Shown: positions 61,414-64,000 of the stretch, one piece after another
Layout: the number at the start of each line of letters is the position of its first letter
Numbering within the stretch: the first letter of the stretch is position 1
Assembly (NCBI RefSeq): GCF_003386235.1
Contig: NZ_QRDZ01000029.1
Span: 60,623 to 124,622, forward strand
Direction of reading: 5' to 3'
Source: Cohnella phaseoli
GTDB taxonomy: Bacteria > Bacillota > Bacilli > Paenibacillales > Paenibacillaceae
DNA: 64,000 bases
Program-made: the position numbers and the translations under genes
Notes under the pieces: generated by a model
The model's input: only the letters and a program-made list of their open reading frames with translations
Told to the model about the DNA's origin: nothing
Database searches by the model: none

Positions 61414-62327
61414 ACAAAAGCTTAACAATCGGACTTGCAATTATTGTCCTGATGACGCTGGGAGCTCTGCTTGGCGGGTACCTTTCTCCCCATGACCTGC
61501 AAGACCAACTGAAAATCGAATATGTCGTGGACGATCAAGGCAAAGGAACGGTTATCGCTCCTCCGGCCCCGCCCGGCCAACGATACCCATTCGGGACGGA
61601 CAAGTACGGCTACGACCTGCTGACCAAGCTGCTCGACGGAGCAAAGTACACGCTGTTCCTCTCCTTCGTAATCGGGTTTGCGCGCGTATTCATCGGCGGT
61701 CTGATCGGCATGCTGCTCGGTTACTTCCGCGAACGCCAACCCGAGAAACAACCGACAGACTCCTGGAAAGCGCTCAACGGCATCCCAATCTTTCTGATCA
61801 CATGGCTGCTGCTAATCGGCATTTCGATCAATTCCGCCCTTTCCCCGCCGCAGCTTTCCCTGCTGCTGGCGATCGTACTGACGGCGGTAGGCATCCCTTC
61901 CGTCCTGTCGACAATTAAGGATAAAACGATCGTTCTTCGCGAGCGGCCTTACGTGCTTGCCAGCGAATCTCTCGGCGCCGGCCATTGGACCATCGTTCGT
62001 TCGCACTTGTTCCCGTTTCTGAAGGAAAGCTTTCTGATTTTGATCGTGCAGGAAATCGTACTCGTACTGACGCTGTTCGGCCAGCTGGCGATTTTTAATC
62101 TGTTCGTAGGCGGCACGACGATGTACATGGATCCTCCCGAATACCACAGCCGCACCAACGAATGGGCTGGCCTGATCGGACAGGCGCGAGGCTTCCTTTA
62201 CACGAAGCAATGGATCCTGTTCATTCCTCTGGCGGCTTACGTTCTGCTTATTATGGGCTTTCAACTGATCTCCAACGGCCTTCAGCAGCGGTACAACCGG
62301 ATTTACGCCAAGCCTCCTCATCTATAA
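61410..62327 (+). CDS. ABC transporter permease, DppC/OppC type
   Basis: The 305-residue protein has an N-terminal helix, an external part with YPFGTDKYGYDLLTKLLDG (family signature) and the EAA loop ERPYVLASESLGAGHWTIV. It pairs with the preceding permease, whose stop overlaps its start (ATGA). AGAAGG precedes the ATG. A terminator follows, so the operon here holds only two permeases. Confidence 0.83.
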   Translation: MNKSLTIGLAIIVLMTLGALLGGYLSPHDLQDQLKIEYVVDDQGKGTVIAPPAPPGQRYPFGTDKYGYDLLTKLLDGAKYTLFLSFVIGFARVFIGGLIGMLLGYFRERQPEKQPTDSWKALNGIPIFLITWLLLIGISINSALSPPQLSLLLAIVLTAVGIPSVLSTIKDKTIVLRERPYVLASESLGAGHWTIVRSHLFPFLKESFLILIVQEIVLVLTLFGQLAIFNLFVGGTTMYMDPPEYHSRTNEWAGLIGQARGFLYTKQWILFIPLAAYVLLIMGFQLISNGLQQRYNRIYAKPPHL

Positions 62328-62337
62328 CCCGCATTAA

Positions 62338-62372
62338 GGGACGGTCCTCGATCCGGAGGCCGTCTCTTTTTT
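62338..62372 (+). terminator. intrinsic terminator after the permease pair
   Basis: GACGG (62340-62344) and CCGTC (62360-62364) close a stem with TCCTC and GGAGG inside, followed by TCTTTTTTA. It ends the permease transcript before the solute-binding protein gene. Confidence 0.75.
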
Positions 62373-62498
62373 ATATTCTCGCCCGTCCGCTCGCCAACAT
62401 CTGATATTTTTAAAGGATCGCCTTACTTTTCTTTATGTTCTCGCGACCGAATAGTTCTTATGATGAACATGCAGGTTAAAAAAAGGAGGTCCGATTCA

Positions 62499-63836
62499 AT
62501 GTTACGCAAAAAATCTTTGTTCGCCGCGTTCGCAACATGCGCGCTTCTGCTGTCCGCTTGCTCGGGCAACGCGAACGACTCCAAATCCGGTTCCGGCGGA
62601 GCCAGTCCTAGCGCCTCAACCGGCGCCTCGGAAAAACCGGGCAGCATCGAACTCAGAATGGCATGGTGGGGGTCGCAAGAGAGACACGACAAAACGCTTG
62701 CCGTCATCGAAATGTTCGAGAAAGAGAATCCGAACATCAAAATCACCGCGGAATATTCCGGTATGGACGGCTATTTCGACAAGCTCAACACGCAGATCGC
62801 CGCGGGCAACGCCCCCGACCTGATCCAGATGGGCGGCAACATCAAGGAGTACGTGGATCGCAACGCCCTGCTCGACTTGCAGCCTTACGTCGGCAGCGTG
62901 ATCAAGCTCGAAGACTTCGATCAAAGCTTGATCGACGAAGCGACGTACGACGGCAAGTATTACGGCGTGACGCTCGGCGTCAGTCAGACGGGCCTGCTGT
63001 TCAACGCCTCTATGTTTAATAAAGCGGGCGTGCCGCTCCCGAACGGGGAAAGCTGGACGTTCGACGACTTCAAGAATAGCGCGCTGCAAATCTCGCAAAA
63101 CCTCGGCAAAGGCTTCTACGGCGCCTATGACCTGTCGGGAGACAACGCTTCCCTGTCCACCTACCTGGCCGCATACGGCAAAGAGCTGTACCGCGACGGC
63201 GAGCTCAAGTTCGACAAGCAGGACATCGTCAATTGGTTCACACTGTGGGACGAGCTTCGCCAAGCAGGAGCGATCGTGCCTGCGGAAGTGCAGGTGGCCA
63301 ACCCGCCGGATGCAGTGGACAAATCGCTGACGGTCAAAGGCCAAGTCGCTATCCAGAGCGCCTCGGCTTCGCAAATTTTCGGTTACCAGGACCTGACCGA
63401 AGACCAGCTTGGCCTTCTGCCGAACCCGGCAGGTCCGGCGGGCAACGGAATGAGCCCTCCGATCTCCGGTCAGTTCATCACCTCTTACGAAGGAACGAAG
63501 CATCCGGAGGAAGTCGCCAAGTTCATGGACTTCATGGTTAACGATCCGGAAGCCGCCGCTATTCTGGGCAGCACGCGCGGCGTGCCGCCGTCGGCCAAAA
63601 TCCGCGACGTGCTGTCTGCGCAATCGACGCCGGTCGACAAAATTTTGTACGACTATATCTCGCTGGCGACCAAGCTGTCGACGGGCAACGGTTTCGAGCA
63701 CTTCCCTTTCGATAACGAATTCATCAAGCTGCTGAAAGTGACGAGCGAGAAAGTGGCTTTCGGAGCCTCTTCCATCGACGCCGCTTCGGAAGAGTTCATG
63801 ACGGAAATGCAGAAGCTGCTCGCCAAAGCACAGTAA
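62499..63836 (+). CDS. sugar ABC transporter solute-binding lipoprotein
   Basis: The 445-residue family-1 binding protein has a lipoprotein signal (CALLLSACSG) and a mature part with RMAWWGSQERHDKTLAVIEM, YFDKLNTQIAAGNAPDLIQM and the NGESWTFDDFKNSA segment, typical of CUT1-type sugar importers. AAAGGAGG is nine bases before the ATG at 62499. Its partner permeases are not in the window and may follow to the right, but a terminator lies just downstream. Confidence 0.87.
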   Translation: MLRKKSLFAAFATCALLLSACSGNANDSKSGSGGASPSASTGASEKPGSIELRMAWWGSQERHDKTLAVIEMFEKENPNIKITAEYSGMDGYFDKLNTQIAAGNAPDLIQMGGNIKEYVDRNALLDLQPYVGSVIKLEDFDQSLIDEATYDGKYYGVTLGVSQTGLLFNASMFNKAGVPLPNGESWTFDDFKNSALQISQNLGKGFYGAYDLSGDNASLSTYLAAYGKELYRDGELKFDKQDIVNWFTLWDELRQAGAIVPAEVQVANPPDAVDKSLTVKGQVAIQSASASQIFGYQDLTEDQLGLLPNPAGPAGNGMSPPISGQFITSYEGTKHPEEVAKFMDFMVNDPEAAAILGSTRGVPPSAKIRDVLSAQSTPVDKILYDYISLATKLSTGNGFEHFPFDNEFIKLLKVTSEKVAFGASSIDAASEEFMTEMQKLLAKAQ

Positions 63837-63863
63837 CAGGCCGTACGGAAACGGGAATGCTGC

Positions 63864-63888
63864 GGGAGCCCTCCAGGCTCCCCTTTTT
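63864..63888 (+). terminator. intrinsic terminator after the sugar-binding protein gene
   Basis: GGGAGCC and GGCTCCC form a seven-base stem around CTCCA, followed by CTTTTT. The last 110 bases of the window after it show no gene that I can support. Confidence 0.85.
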
Positions 63889-64000
63889 CCTAAGGATGGA
63901 GGAGAAAGTCTGAAATCCTTAGCCAACGCACGTAGTAACGGAAATGCGCATAACAAATAAGCCATTCTCAAGACGGCTATTGGTAATTTGTGGTTTATTT

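Noticed and set aside
63889..64000. Possible gene start or terminator at the right edge
   Set aside because: A GGATGGAGGAG sequence and weak inverted repeats are present, but no reading frame of useful length follows within the window.

Overview
The window looks like a chromosomal segment of an endospore-forming Gram-positive bacterium of the Paenibacillaceae (Cohnella/Paenibacillus type). This rests on a GerA/GerC/GerB germination operon, SLH-anchored and lipobox-anchored exported proteins, strong AGGAGG-type ribosome binding sites, frequent TTG and GTG starts, an accessory SecA2, an SgrR-like regulator fused to a solute-binding domain, and PadR/HAAS and ABC-F genes. No rRNA, tRNA, integrase, transposase or CRISPR array was seen. 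The taxonomic call is inference from gene content.

Layout. 0.1-8 kb (minus strand): thioredoxin, a MerR regulator with a textbook MerR promoter, dgt, secA2, an SgrR-like regulator, and an AIM24/coiled-coil membrane protein pair. 8-16 kb: a MarR/flavodoxin operon, an MFS exporter with its own MarR regulator and paired operators, a two-domain VOC protein, a cytoplasmic leucine-rich-repeat protein, a fused AraC/SDR gene remnant, and an ECF sigma/anti-sigma pair. 16-31 kb: a GNAT, a TerD-VWA protein, a DUF4358-like lipoprotein, the selenouridine genes selU and selD, a GH116 glycosidase with a divergent AraC regulator, a GNAT/36-residue peptide/GNAT mini-operon, a serine hydrolase, PadR/HAAS, and an SLH-CAP protein. 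31-39 kb: MntP, a small exported protein, a complete pqqABCDE operon ending in a membrane dipeptidase, and the convergent PQQ-dependent dehydrogenase operon that would use the cofactor. 39-43 kb: a small membrane protein, ahpCF with a PerR-like box, ctaB, and a 30-residue membrane peptide. 43-51 kb: six fully overlapping genes (ketoacyl-synthase III, ATP-grasp, OleD-like reductase, MBL hydrolase, adenylate-forming enzyme, GNAT-like) plus an SDR, which I read as an uncharacterised lipid-derived metabolite pathway. 51-64 kb: NamA-like ene-reductase, the ger operon, an ABC-F protein behind a leader-peptide/attenuator, small proteins, and orphan ABC importer parts.

Two systems stand out. One is a full PQQ biosynthesis operon with a PQQ dehydrogenase in a Gram-positive spore former, where most known producers are Proteobacteria. 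The other is the 43.5-50 kb cluster, whose parts resemble OleA/OleC/OleD chemistry with an added ATP-grasp ligase but match no named pathway I know.

The intergenic spaces hold several families of small non-coding inverted repeats, mostly placed just after stop codons. Some supply the stop codon itself and probably act as terminators. Coordinates of genes come from reading frames and ribosome binding sites; functions come from motif recognition without database searches.
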